DNA from: Dasypus novemcinctus
Lineage: Eukaryota; Chordata; Mammalia; Cingulata; Dasypodidae
Reading direction: 5' to 3'
DNA: 64,000 nucleotides
NCBI RefSeq assembly: GCF_030445035.2
Contig: NC_080688.1
Span: forward strand, 63,707,449-63,771,448
Shown: positions 52,991 through 63,519 of the stretch, piece by piece
How the letters are laid out: each line of letters starts with the position of its first letter
How positions within the stretch are numbered: the first letter of the stretch is position 1
Made by a program: the position numbers and the translations under genes
Notes under the pieces: model-generated
What the model was told of the DNA's origin: nothing
Database searches by the model: none
Seen by the model: only the letters and a program-made list of their open reading frames with translations

Positions 52991-54600
52991 GGAGGACCCA
53001 TTACGTGCACTGCATGGGGACAGCAGAGGCCGGCTCCGAGGCTGGGAGGACCACTTGCAAGCAATTCCTGGAACACCAGGCCTGTCCTGGCGCTTTACAG
53101 AGGGAGAAAAAGTGATCGTAAAAGGGAAATAAACAGATTCTGCGTGGTTGGCTCATGCAGAAAGCCCAGGCACATGCACGTACGCGCTCACGCACACACA
53201 AACCACACACCACACACGCCAGAGCTACACATGGACCACATTCCAACAGCCACTGCCATAAGCCTGGGCCTCTGTGACATGGGCAGCGTCATCTTCCCAA
53301 CTGTTTCCCCACTCCTAATCAGAGGAAGAGGGGGCCTTTGGCCAGAGAGAGCTAGAGGTGGGCAGGCCAGCGAGGCTGATTCTCATGAACAGAAATTCCC
53401 AGTAGCTGCGGGCCCTGGGCACCCCCACGAGCCAGGCGCTGGGCTAGCGCTGCCGCAGCCCCTCTGCTCCCCGTCTGTTGGCTCTTTGGGAGCTCCTTGG
53501 CTGAGGGTGGAACAGCGGGCTAAGAAGCTGGGACCGTGAGCCTGGACTGAGGGAGCCAAGAGCACCTGGAGACAGGGCAGAGCAGCCCAGGCCCCCGAAA
53601 GTGGAGGGCCAACTGTGGGTCTGTGGGGTCCTCAAAAGGACAGAACCATGGGAAATGAAGAAAACTGAGCTGGAGACAGAAGGCCTCTTCCCATGGGCGC
53701 TGAGCCGGCTCCCCCGGGGTGCACTCTAGAGCCCAGCCAGCTTCCTGCTCCCATCTGGAGAAGACGGTGGCCTGTGCCAGCCCAGGTCGACCCTGCAGAG
53801 TTGGGTCTAGATGGCCTGAATCATGTTCTTTGTCCCTAGCCCAGGGCTGGGCACAGAGGTGTGAGATGGAGGCTTGCTGGCTGGGTGAATGTCCGTGAGC
53901 ACCTGCCTCTGTTAGGGGTTTGGAAACAGTCTCCGACCTGGCTTAACAGGTGACTCAAAGCGCTCACAAGGGACATTTCCAAAAACAGAAACAGCCAGCA
54001 CAAACTGAAATCGGTCACCTGGCGCCCAAGAATCCCACCCTGAGTGGCCTCTCTGTTACCATTCCTGGGGCCATGTGACCCTTGGGCTGTTCCTGTCCCC
54101 CTCGGCAGCTCTGCTGTATACACCATTGGGTGGGCGTTCTTCCTGCTAGAGAGCACAGGGTTTGATGGGCAGAACTCGCCTGGCTCCCCCACTTCCACCC
54201 TGGCCCCCTCATCCCCAAGCTGTTGTCCCTCCTCCCCACAGGGTCAAGGACCCCTCCCACTCCCCGGCTCAGGGGGCAGAAACCTGCCCATGGCCTCCAG
54301 TCCCTCCTGCTCCTGTATTCCCTCCAGGCTGCTGCCGAGCTCACAAATGCTTCCTTCCAAATGGCCCCTGGGGCTCAGGCTTCATCTCAGCCACCCCGTC
54401 CAGCCCCTCATGACCTCACCGTGTCCCTGCCTCTGCCCTGGCCCACTCCTCAGGACACCCCCGGGCAGAGCTCTCACAGGTGCTGCTTTGTCCACTTCAT
54501 CCCTCTTCCCAGAGCCCCACGTGGCTTCCTGAGCTCGTCACGTCAGGCCACAGCCCCTGCCTGATTCTTGAGGGTCTTCACAATCTTCTCTCTTCGTTTT
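52991..54600. other. unassigned GC-rich DNA
   Basis: About 1.6 kb, GC-rich, with a (CA)-rich stretch at 53160-53215. Frames up to 185 codons (52982-53539 plus) and 162 codons (54044-54532 plus) overlap others on the opposite strand; no domain is recognised. 54270-54560 has the CT-rich wording of L2-age repeats. Confidence 0.35.
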
Positions 54601-55154
54601 CTTAGGCCAGACTTCAAACCAACTGACCACTCAGCCAATTAAATTCCTCTCTTCAATCGCTGAGTAAGTACGCATTGAGGACCGTCTGTGCCAGGCCCGG
54701 GCTTGTCTGAAGGAAGCATAGTCTACCTCAGCATGAGCAGTCTTTGGGGGTCACAGGCTAGAAAACCAACAATTAAGACCTAAGACCAAATGTGGTCTTT
54801 TAAATGCCTCAAGAAGGAAGGAGGAAGAGGAGGGGAGGGGCAGGTGAAGGGAAGGAATGACTCCCAGGCAAATGTATCTTGAGGGGAATGTCTTTGTAGT
54901 TATTAAAATACTTTTTAAAGGCAGGTTATGATTTTCACTGACAGGGGTGAACATACCTTGGGACTAAGGATAAGACAGGTTGGAAGAAAGAAGGGAAACA
55001 GAAATGTAAATTCTTTTTAATCACCTGCCTTGTGGCAGACATCATCCTGAAAGCCTGACATTTGTAATCTCATTTAAATGACATAGAATTCTAGGACGTC
55101 AGTGCTGCAAAGGACTTATAATAACATTGAGTGACTACTACAGGACGAGGAAAA
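54601..55154. other. unassigned unique DNA with old repeat pieces
   Basis: 'gagtaagtacgcattgaggaccgtctgtgccaggcccgggct' and 'aagaccaaatgtggtc' likely belong to the repeat type at 7.4 kb. A MIR-like piece may lie at 55020-55100. No gene. Confidence 0.4.
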
Positions 55155-55350
55155 ACAGGGCAGCATCATACTGAAGAGCCCAAACTCGGGCAGCAGATTG
55201 CCTGGATTCAAATCCCACTCTGCCCCATTAGCTGTGTGACCTTTGCAAAGTGACTTACCCTTCCTTTGGTTTCCTTGTCTGTTAATCAGGGATGATCATT
55301 GCAACTCTCTCTCGGGGTTGTTGTGAGATTTAAATGAGTTATTATAAGAA
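55155..55350 (+). repeat. MIR, near full length
   Basis: 'gcagcagattgcctggattcaaatcccactctgccccattagctgtgtgacctttgcaaagtgacttacc', 'gtttccttgtctgttaatcaggg' and 'gttgttgtgagatttaaatgagttat' are in sense order with an intact B-box region. Confidence 0.93.
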
Positions 55351-55354
55351 AGCT

Positions 55355-55795
55355 CATCATGACAGTTAATGTGTCAACGTGATCAGTTTATGGTGTCCAG
55401 TTGTTTGGTCAAGCAAGCGGTGACCTGATTGTGACTGTAAGAGTATTGCTACTATGGCTGATGACATCTACAATCAACTAAGGAGATTGTCTTCAACAAT
55501 CAGAGAAGTCTCATTCAATCAGGTGAAGGCCTTAAAGGAAGAACTAATGATTTCAGCAGTCAGAAGGAAGAATTCCCATCTATACTTCATCCAGCCAGCT
55601 TTTCCTGAGGAATTCATTGAAAACGTTCATTAAAAACCTTCATTGGACTGCCCAGTATGTGGCCCGCCCTGTAGAGTTCAGACTTGCCAATCCCCCCAGT
55701 CGTGTGAGCCAATTCCTGTAATAAACCTCGTAATGCTTACATTATATATATCCTGTTGGTTCTGTTTCCCTGGAGAACCCAGACTAATACACCCA
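55355..55795 (+). mobile_element. ERVL/MLT2-like solitary LTR, probable
   Basis: Starts 'gacagttaatgtgtcaacgtgatcagtttatgg' and ends 'tcctgttggttctgtttccctggagaacccagactaatac', the start and end wording of ERVL-type (MLT2-like) LTRs. 'ctgtaataaacctc' (55717-55730) is the expected polyadenylation area. No internal retroviral genes. Subfamily not fixed. Confidence 0.6.
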
Positions 55796-55834
55796 TAGAA
55801 GCGCCTGGCACAGAGCTAGTACCAGCTGTTCTAT

Positions 55835-56010
55835 TGTTCTCAGTGCTTTAGATGAGTGAATTCATTTAATCCTCATGGTAATATTTTAAGGTACTCATTT
55901 TATTACACCCATTTTATAGGCGAGGACACTGAAGAACACAGAGATTACCGAGCTTTCCCAAGATCACACAGTTGTAAATGGAGGCTTCATGATTTGAACC
56001 CAGGCTGTCT
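55835..56010 (-). repeat. MIR, antisense
   Basis: 'gaattcatttaatcctcatggtaatattttaaggtactc', 'acacccattttataggcgaggacactgaagaacacagag', 'caagatcacacagttgtaaatgg' and 'gatttgaacccaggctgtctgcc' are in clean antisense order. Confidence 0.93.
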
Positions 56011-58005
56011 GCCTTCCAAGGCTGCCACCAAGTTCTCATGTAGCCAGGGGACATCTGTGGCAATGCCTCAGGGGCTGCTCAGGACATGGACACCACTACC
56101 CAAGAAGAGCTTTGGTTTCACCTTTGTCATACATTGGCTCTCTCTCTCAAAAAAAAAAAAAAGCCATTTGCTGGAAGAATTTTGCTCCTAAAAAAGGCTT
56201 GGAAACCACTGATCTCCATCTATCCCACATTTCAGACAAGATGAAATGGAGGCTGCGTGATGGGAAGTCCACTCTGGTGGCAGTGTTAGTGTGTAAGCGT
56301 GGTCCACGTCTCCTTGTGGTCACCTTGAGTCTTTCCTCTGGGCCAGCTCCAGCCCTGATGGCTTCAAAAGACCTCAGACCGGTTCAAAGCCTCCCTAAGT
56401 GTAAGGGACGACCACAAGTGCCAGGCCACGATGGGCGCGGGAGCTGGTGCTGCTTGTGGGGATCGAGGCCTCCCACAGAGGGGCCAAGAAGAGCAGGGTC
56501 TGGAAGAAGCCTGCAGAGGCTGTCAAGGAGGCTGGGCCCCAACCAAGCTTGTCTATCCAGATTCAGGGGAGTCGTTTGCATAGGGAAAACGTAATTACCC
56601 AAATTGGAACAGGGCCAGGGCCTCACTGCCTGGGCTGGGGAAATGCTGGAAGACTCTTCCGAATATAAAAACCACCTTCTTTTTTCACTCCCTGCTTCCC
56701 TAACTGTCACCAGGTGGGATTAGAGCAGCCTCCAAAACGAGCACTTTGCTACTGAGACCCCTGTCTGGAGGCCACTGCAGAGCTGGGATGGCAGAGCCCT
56801 GAGTCACTGCAGTAGGGTGAGGGCTGCTTGTATTTCCAGTCCTTACCCTCCTGCCTCTGTAATTTGACAGCACCAATGCCTGCACTTTCCAGTTAATGTT
56901 TGTTTTGTTTTTTTAAAGTTGTCCCTTAACTAATGATTGCTGCCCTCACTGGGAAGATCACCAAACCCACTGACCTTTGATCAAAAAAGGCAATGCAAAG
57001 GCTGGGAATCAACAAACACCATTCCTAGAAGGCAGCAGTAAGCACTAGTGAAACACCTCTGGGATAGGAGCCACACACACCCTTGGGCACATCCCTGAGC
57101 AGTCCTGGCCTGGGTGTTCCTATTCACAGACTAAGGGAGTTCCTGCAACACCCCCACCCCCCACCCCAAGCTTCAGACCAGCTCTAACCTTCTACCCTTC
57201 CCTGATTTATCTCAGTATCCACCCATGGACTCACCGGGCAGATGATCAAAATAACTTGATGGGACTAATCCCAGTCACACCACCTCCAGCAGAAGATAAT
57301 CTGGACATTTCAAGAAGCCGGTTCGACTCCAATCACTCAGCAGCAACATATGGAAGTGTATTGAACCATCTTTCTGTCCATCATCCATTTAGGCATCTCT
57401 TCACTCCATCCCACAAGGAAGAGAGTAAGTAAGCGTTGGACTTAGGAGGTAATGGGCAAGGAGCTGGGACTGCAGAGGTAATTAAGACCCACCTCTGCCT
57501 TGGGTGCTCACCTTGAGTGGGCGCAGTGAGGTTTCCTATGGCTGCCATTAGCGAACAGTCTGCAGGTATTAGCCTGGGGTAACCCAGCCCTTCATTATTT
57601 CCTTTGCTGGAAAGGGAGTGTTTTGTTTAAGGGCCCCTGGCTGATTTCCAAAGTCAGCATAGGCTCTTATGGGAAACAGTGGGGGACTGCTCCACGCATG
57701 GAGAAGCACCTTTGCTCAGGGCAAAATCTGCTGTGTAGTGAACTGCTCTGCCTTTCCTTTGTGTCAGGGTGATTTGAGGGAACCATTAAGCTTTAACAAA
57801 GCAGAAAATAAATCCCCATTAAAATATATGCACCTTAAAGAACTGCAGTCTGCATCCAACCTGCAGAGGAGAGTCACAAGCTGCCCCTCTGCCTGTCACT
57901 CACCTCTTATTCCAAGCCTCCGCTGAGCCTTCCCAGCTGGGAGTGATCGCTCACCCCTCCAACCACCCATAGACATTTATTTATAAAATACCTAAGATAG
58001 AATTT
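56011..58005. other. unassigned unique DNA (about 2 kb)
   Basis: No gene. The 160-codon frame at 56112-56594 starts in a poly-A run and shows no motif. 57740-57860 is AT-rich and unique. Confidence 0.35.
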
Positions 58006-58165
58006 GATTTGGGTGACAACCAGATTGGATTACAATGTGAGCTCCTTAAGAGGGACTATTTAGTCCCCCATTCAGCTTTGCATTCCTGTTTTATTTTCCA
58101 TGCCCCATCGTGCCTAGACTGAGTAGAAACCCCTCAAATGTCTGATGAATGAATGAATGCACTTG
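58006..58165 (-). repeat. L2 3' end
   Basis: 'acaatgtgagctccttaagagggactatttag', 'catgccccatcgtgcctagactgagtag' and terminal 'tgatgaatgaatgaatg' are the L2 3'-end order, including the short terminal tandem. Strand depends on the L2 convention and is uncertain. Confidence 0.8.
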
Positions 58166-58815
58166 GCTGCAGAATCAGACACATTTTCTCCCTCCAGCCC
58201 ACCCTGCAGATATCTGGCAATGACAGTTCCCATTGAGCACCCAGGACAGCTTGGCTAATCCCAGTTCCAGTCTAATCTACTCAACTGTCCCAGTCCTTGG
58301 AAACTCCTCCCATGGACTCTGACTACCTGTGGGGACTCTCATTGGACCTCTGTCTGTTGTCCTCTGATGCCATTTACCTCCTGTTCTGCCACTGATCTTC
58401 GTCTGGTTATAATGTGCCTCTCTTTCTGGGGAATAAAGACCCTGAAGGGCTAAGGACTATCTAGCTGTCCCCCTCAGAGTCTAGAATTGTGCAGATGGGT
58501 GCTCAGTATATGGTTGGTAAGGGATCAATGAGCCCAGGGTTCACTATTCAGTCTGAACACCCAAGCAACAGACAGGCAAAGGCTAACAGTTGGGAGCTGA
58601 GATATTTCTCCAAGTTGTCAAATAACAGGGGCTCTGGGACCAGGAAGGCATTCATGAGAAATTCGGGGAGGCCTGGCTGCAAAGCCATTTACTCTATAAG
58701 GGTTCTGTTTTCTCCAAACCAGCCTGTAATGGCAAGTCCTGGCCTTAGCTCTGGTCCCAGTGTCACCAATAACCAGCTGTGGCTCCTTGGGCAAATAATA
58801 ACCTCCACTGGCCCA
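58166..58815. other. unassigned unique DNA
   Basis: No gene; the 156-codon frame 58489-58959 runs into an old repeat and has no motif. 58425-58500 may be another L2 tail. Confidence 0.35.
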
Positions 58816-59095
58816 TTTACTCTTCTGCCCTTCTTTCTTTCCACATTAAGTGCCAGATTCTGTCTTATTTCCTGGGGAAACAAAAATAAATCAGAGACGA
58901 TCTCAACCCTAATAAACAAGTTTCTACTTAGTGGAAGTGATAGATACAGAATCAGATAAATTACAGGACAGTCTGGTGCTGCAAAGAAATAGGCAAAAAA
59001 TGACATGGGAACCATTGGTTCCCACAGCCACACCCTCTGCCTATGGGAATTTAAGAAGTTTCCCAGAAGGGGCAACATTAAACTGGGTAAGTAAT
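58816..59095 (+). repeat. old high-copy repeat (same kind as 7.4 kb)
   Basis: 'acattaagtgccagattctg', 'gaaacaaaaataaatcagagacgatctcaaccctaataaac', 'cagataaattacaggacagtctggtgc', 'aagaagtttcccagaaggggcaacattaaactgg' in order. Confidence 0.65.
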
Positions 59096-59129
59096 TGAGG
59101 AAAAGGGACTTCTAGGCAGGCAGTATAAC

Positions 59130-59588
59130 ATGTATTTGTTTTCTACTGCTGCTGTAACCAATTGGCACAGATTTAGTGGCTTGAAACAATGGAAATTTAT
59201 TATCTTACACTTCTGTAGGCCTAAAAGCAAGGTGTCAGCAGGGCTGCGTTCCTCTCTGGAAGCCCAAGGAGAGGGTCAGTTTCCTTGTCCTTTCTAGAGG
59301 CCACTTATATTCCTTGGTTCATGGTCCCCTTCCTCTGTCTTCTGAGCCAGCACCAGCAGATTGAGTCCTCGCACCACATCACTCAGACCTCTTCTTCTTC
59401 TCCTACTTTTGAGGACCCTTGTGATTACACTGGACTCATCTAGATAATCCAAAACAATCTTCCTATTTTATGGTCAGCAGATAAGTAACATTAATTCCCC
59501 TTTGTCATGTAATATACCATATTCACAGTTTCTGGGGACTAGGAATTGGACACCTTTGGAGGAACATTATTTTGCTTATTACCACAAG
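59130..59588 (-). mobile_element. MLT1-type MaLR LTR, antisense
   Basis: 'gtatttgttttctactgctgctgtaaccaattggcac', 'ggcttgaaacaatggaaatttattatcttacacttctg', 'gtgtcagcagggctgcg', 'ggacccttgtgattacactgg' and 'cacagtttctggggactaggaattggacacc' follow MLT1 in reverse. It is inserted in the old repeat that continues at 59590. Confidence 0.8.
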
Positions 59589-60135
59589 GGCAAAGGTGCT
59601 GAGCTATGTGAGGATCTGTTCCATGCAAGGACAGGGAGTGGTTCAGAGGTCAGGGTGGGGTGGTTGGTGGGCAAGGAGACAGGTTGTGAAGGTCCTGATA
59701 TGCCAGACTCAGTACTTACTTTATTTTACTCACTATAGCTTTTAAGCAGGGGAGTGACACTGACACCTTTGTTTTCTCGAACAATCATAGGACAAGGGAA
59801 TTAAAGGAACGGCAGCGAAGTGAGGCAGGGAGACTGGTTAGGGAGCTACTGGAGCAATCCACGGAGCAGGACAATGGTCATGAGGGTCAATAGAAGGGGT
59901 GGGTTTGAGAGCTATTTAGGAGGAATCATGGCCAGGATTTGAAGATTCCTGGAAGTATAAAGGAGGGGAGGGGCTGGGGATGACAGAGGTTTCCAGTTTA
60001 GGAGCTTGGATGGGTAGTGGTTCCATTTCCTGAGATGGAGACTATAAAAGAGGACATGCTGGGCATGGATGATATATTGAATTTGGGGTGCCACTGGGGG
60101 ACACCCAGGTGAAGAGATTCTACAGATGGGAACCC
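59589..60135 (+). repeat. long copy of the old high-copy repeat
   Basis: Continues the 58.8-kb element beyond the LTR: 'accacaagggcaaaggtgctgagc', 'gcttttaagcaggggagtgacac', 'gcagggagactggttagggagctactggagcaatcc', 'ggggatgacagaggtttccag' and 'ggggtgccactgggggacacccaggtgaagag'. This is the most complete copy in the window. Family name not assigned. Confidence 0.65.
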
Positions 60136-60719
60136 CTTACCCACTTTACAAAGTTATTGTAAAGAATGATTAAGAAAGCACTACATTCTTTTCAATGCAA
60201 GAACAAAGCAAACATGTCATTACTCTCCAGGTAATCTGAAGTGAAGATGTACATGGCCTCCTCCTCTGAAGATATCATCGTAAGACTCATCAACAAATGT
60301 TTATGGGCCCCTTCTCTGTGTTCACCCTGGTCCAGGTTGTACAGGAAGACCAAAGGTCTCTGAGGTGCACCTGCCTGGACAGTGCCCATACCAGTGGGAA
60401 GCTGGCATACCTGAGTAACAAGAAAGGTCATAACAGAAGTGAATGGGCAGAAACCTGGGTGTGTAGCAACATCTCCTTGCTCTTCACCCTTCACCTCCAA
60501 GGATCACCAAGACTTCTAAACATGTCTCAACTCCGTACACATACACTCTCCTGCTTTAAGCTCAGGCCTTTTTTATTCCTCATTTTAATTAGTATAAATG
60601 CTTCTGAACTGGGCCTCCTGCCTCCCACCTTGTTTCCTTACCATCTGTTCTTTAAAGGAGAGCCAGAGAGTGATTTTTCTCATTTTAATCTGACTTTAGC
60701 ACTACTCAACCTTAAATAA
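60136..60719. other. unassigned unique DNA
   Basis: 60280-60420 may be another piece of the old repeat ('catcaacaaatgtttatgggccccttctctgtg'). The plus frame of 140 codons at 60297-60719 has no motif. Confidence 0.35.
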
Positions 60720-61440
60720 TTCAATAAAAACAAAGGGAGAAAGGATTGATAAATTTGAATACATAAAATTCATATGTTCTGCTTGAAAAAAAAATGCCAT
60801 AAACAAAGTTAAAAAACAGACAAGAAACCAAGAAGAAAATATGTGCACTATAAATGACAAGATGCTAGTAGCCTAAATATATAAAATGGTGTCTACAAAT
60901 CAATAAGAGAAAAACTCAACAATCCAAAACAAAAACTGGCAAGGGAACATGAACAGAAAATGAAATACAGATGGATTTTAAACTTATGAAAAGAAGCTCA
61001 AACTCACTCACAATAAGAAAAATGCCAATTTATCTGAAAGTGAATATCATCAGACTGACCAAGTAAAAAACTTGGTAATTCACTGTATTGTTAAGTTTGA
61101 GGAGATAGGCACTCTCAGATGTTGTTGGTAGGAATGTACTACCATTTGGAAAACTAAATATCAATAAAATTTAGTCTTTGAAATTTACACCTATAAAATT
61201 ATTCTACAAACTTAGATATAGTTATATATACACAAAAAAACTATATATTATCCTAAATGTCTTCAACACGTGAGTGCTTAAGTAAATTAAGGCATGTACT
61301 TAATATAAAATGATACACAATTATTGAAAAGCATGAGGGAAAAAAGAATAGGACAAGGCTACATGGTGAATATGGAACAATCTCTAAGGTTTAATATAAT
61401 AATAGAAGCAATAAAAGAAAGGGATATAGTATCACTATAT
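60720..61440 (+). mobile_element. old L1 3' region, decayed
   Basis: A-rich sense strand with L1 ORF2-end/3' wording: 'gaatacataaaattcatatgttctgcttg', 'gacaagaaaccaagaag', 'caaatcaataagagaaaaactc', 'cagactgaccaagtaaaaaacttgg', 'ggcactctcagatgttgttgg', 'tcaacacgtgagtgcttaagtaaattaaggc' and 'gaaaagcatgagggaaaaaagaatagg'. No open reading frame survives. L1M-type age. Confidence 0.85.
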
Positions 61441-61565
61441 AAGGCACTATACTTTATTTATGTATATTTCATTCATTTACTCCTTATAAGAGTCCTGTAA
61501 TGTAGGTATGATTATTATCCCCAAACTGAGGCACAGCAGATTTAAATAAAATCGTCCATTACGAG
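61441..61565 (-). repeat. MIR-like fragment, antisense
   Basis: 'aatgtaggtatgattattatccccaaactgaggcacagcag' is antisense MIR core, following 'ttactccttataagagtcctg'. Confidence 0.8.
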
Positions 61566-61589
61566 GAGAGAAAGATATATGAAAGAAAG

Positions 61590-61935
61590 ATATGTATTTC
61601 TTTCTGATTTTTCTCCCTATGTGTTTCAGTGTGGATATTTCCATCTGATCTACTTTTCAGGTCACTGAATTTTCTCTTCAGCTATGTACAACCCTTTGAG
61701 GTTTTAATTTCAGTTACTGCATTCCTTTCAGTTTTAGAATTTCCAATTGGTTCTTATTTAAAATAGATTTTATTCCTCTACTCAAATTCTCAATATTATC
61801 TTTTAATTTGTTAATCATCTTAATCAGGGTGATTTTGAATCCAAATTTGATAACTTTACCACTGGGGTCTATTTCTAGTATCTGTTGTTTATCTTTGCCT
61901 TCTTGAATACCTGGTTATTTTTCATGAGTGCCAGA
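61590..61935 (-). mobile_element. old L1 (or HAL1) fragment, antisense
   Basis: 'gattttattcctctactcaaattctcaatattatcttttaatttg', 'gggtgattttgaatccaaatttgataac' and 'tctttgccttcttgaatacctgg' match old L1-type sequence read in reverse. No frame is open. Confidence 0.65.
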
Positions 61936-62439
61936 CTTATATATGAAAAATGATGGAGATAATTTGATTCTCTAGATGATGCTATCTTCTTTCAGAGAGG
62001 ACTTACTGTAGCTTCTGGCTGGGAAGCTGGCAAGAAACTCTAGCAATCCCAAATCACCTAATCCATCAGGAACTGAGGTGACTGGAAGTTGGGCTTTAGT
62101 CCCTGCGGAGACTGGTCTGTCTGCGAATCACCCTTACTCCTAACGATGAACCCTTTGAGGTCCCAACCCAAAGCCAGTGTCCCTCTTCCTTGGAGGGCTC
62201 TGAACTTCAATTTTTTACTTTGTAGTCCTATGAATCTGTTGAAAACTCTGCTTAGTTTCTTGGTCTGTCAGTCACTACTTTTGAAGACATATTCATCCTT
62301 TTGGGAGAAACTGGTTGCTGGCCTTACCTCTCTGGTCTTCCCTCCTCTCCTACATCTTGGCCTTGGGATCCTTCTCTGCCTCAAGAGCACTCCAATACCT
62401 TCCAAAAGCATTTTGGCATTTTCTGTTTGTCTGGTTTTT
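61936..62439. other. unassigned DNA
   Basis: Possibly a continuation of the old L1. The 167-codon frame 62089-62592 reads through a simple repeat and is chance. Confidence 0.35.
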
Positions 62440-62484
62440 TTGTTTGTATGTATGTATGTATGTATTTATTTATTTATTTATTTT
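62440..62484. repeat. (TATG)n and (TTAT)n tandem
   Basis: About five TATG units pass directly into five or six TTAT units. Confidence 0.97.
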
Positions 62485-62678
62485 AGCTTTCCTAGTTGTT
62501 CTCAGAGGAAGGATTGGTTGGAAACAACTCAGTACCCATCCACCAGATACATTTTTAAGGGGAAAAATATTTTTAAAAAACATTTGAAATGATTCTTCCA
62601 TACATTTCTTCTTTTATGCTAAGGGAACAAAATGTTTATCTTGAAACACACAAACAAACAAAAAGAGTGGATGCCTGG
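62485..62678. other. unassigned DNA
   Basis: AT-rich, with a short CAAA/CACA run at 62645-62661. Confidence 0.35.
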
Positions 62679-62800
62679 GTCCCACCTTAGACCAATCAAA
62701 TGAGAATCTTGGGAGTGGAGCCCAGGGACCACAGATTCTAATGGGCTTCTAGGACTGAGAGAGAAACCCTAAGTCTGGAGCAGAACATCTCTGCCTTTAA
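62679..62800 (+). mobile_element. MER5A fragment
   Basis: 'tgcctgggtcccaccttagaccaatcaaatgagaatcttgggagtggagcccaggg' corresponds to the middle of MER5A in sense orientation. Confidence 0.65.
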
Positions 62801-63468
62801 TGTGCAAATGCATCTCCTAGGAATAAACACACACACACACACAACATTAAAAGAAAAAAAAAACAATGTCAGAGTCTATTCAGCACCCAGCAAGACAGTT
62901 TAATAGAGGAAATTAAATAAATGAAACCCACATCCAAGTTGTCGAATGAGCTGAAAAAGCAAGTATGGAACAATGAAGTAACCCAAAGATCAAGGCATCT
63001 GGGTTTGAGGAACAGAGGAAGGATATGAAGTAACCAGAGCTCAGGAGCCAGAGTCACCTATTGGCAGCTGGGACCACAGAGCCACAGAGGAGATGCAGCC
63101 AGTGCCAAGGATGCTACTCAAAGTCAGGGGATAGTCAGAGTAGCACGATCCTTGCCTTCTCTTGTCCTGGCCCTAATTTCTTTCCAGTATCTCCCATTGA
63201 CCAAACATAACAAAAAAGCATTGGGCAAGGAAGCCTGGGGAAAGCAGGAGAAGACAGGGAGTGAATATGAGAGCAAATAGTAAATGGCCGGACCCCAGAC
63301 ATACCTGGAAGAGATGTAAGGAATTAATAACAGTGGTTACCTCTGGGGTGGGAGGGAGGATGGAGATTGAAGGACAGGAGGGCTGGTGTTGAAAGAGGCG
63401 TCACATATTAAAATAAACATATACCAGTAAAATAGCAAATCAGCCCCCTTAATGGCTCTCATCTTTCA
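62801..63468. other. unassigned DNA with short (CA)n and old repeat
   Basis: A (CA)n run of about seven units lies near 62828-62842, followed by poly-A. 63320-63420 ('aataacagtggttacctctggggtgggagggagg') resembles old L1 3' wording. No gene. Confidence 0.45.
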
Positions 63469-63512
63469 CAGCAGCATTTCTCAAATTTTAGGGTGCATTA
63501 AAATGATTGGGG
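63469..63512 (+). mobile_element. MER5A left end, interrupted
   Basis: 'ttctcaaattttagggtgcattaaaatgattgg' is the start of MER5A in sense orientation. It is cut off by the UQCRB retrocopy; the rest of the element, if kept, would lie beyond the window end. Confidence 0.7.
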
Positions 63513-63519
63513 GGCAACA

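Noticed and set aside
52935..53132. Possible small secreted peptide (Met at 52935, hydrophobic start MNKLHIVFLLFILYANC)
   Set aside because: The hydrophobic part comes from AT-rich DNA of a likely non-coding block; no cleavage context, family or splice support, and the following residues are GC-rich noise.
52982..53539. 185-codon open frame on plus
   Set aside because: GC-rich DNA with open frames on the opposite strand; Arg/Pro/Gly/His composition and no motif.
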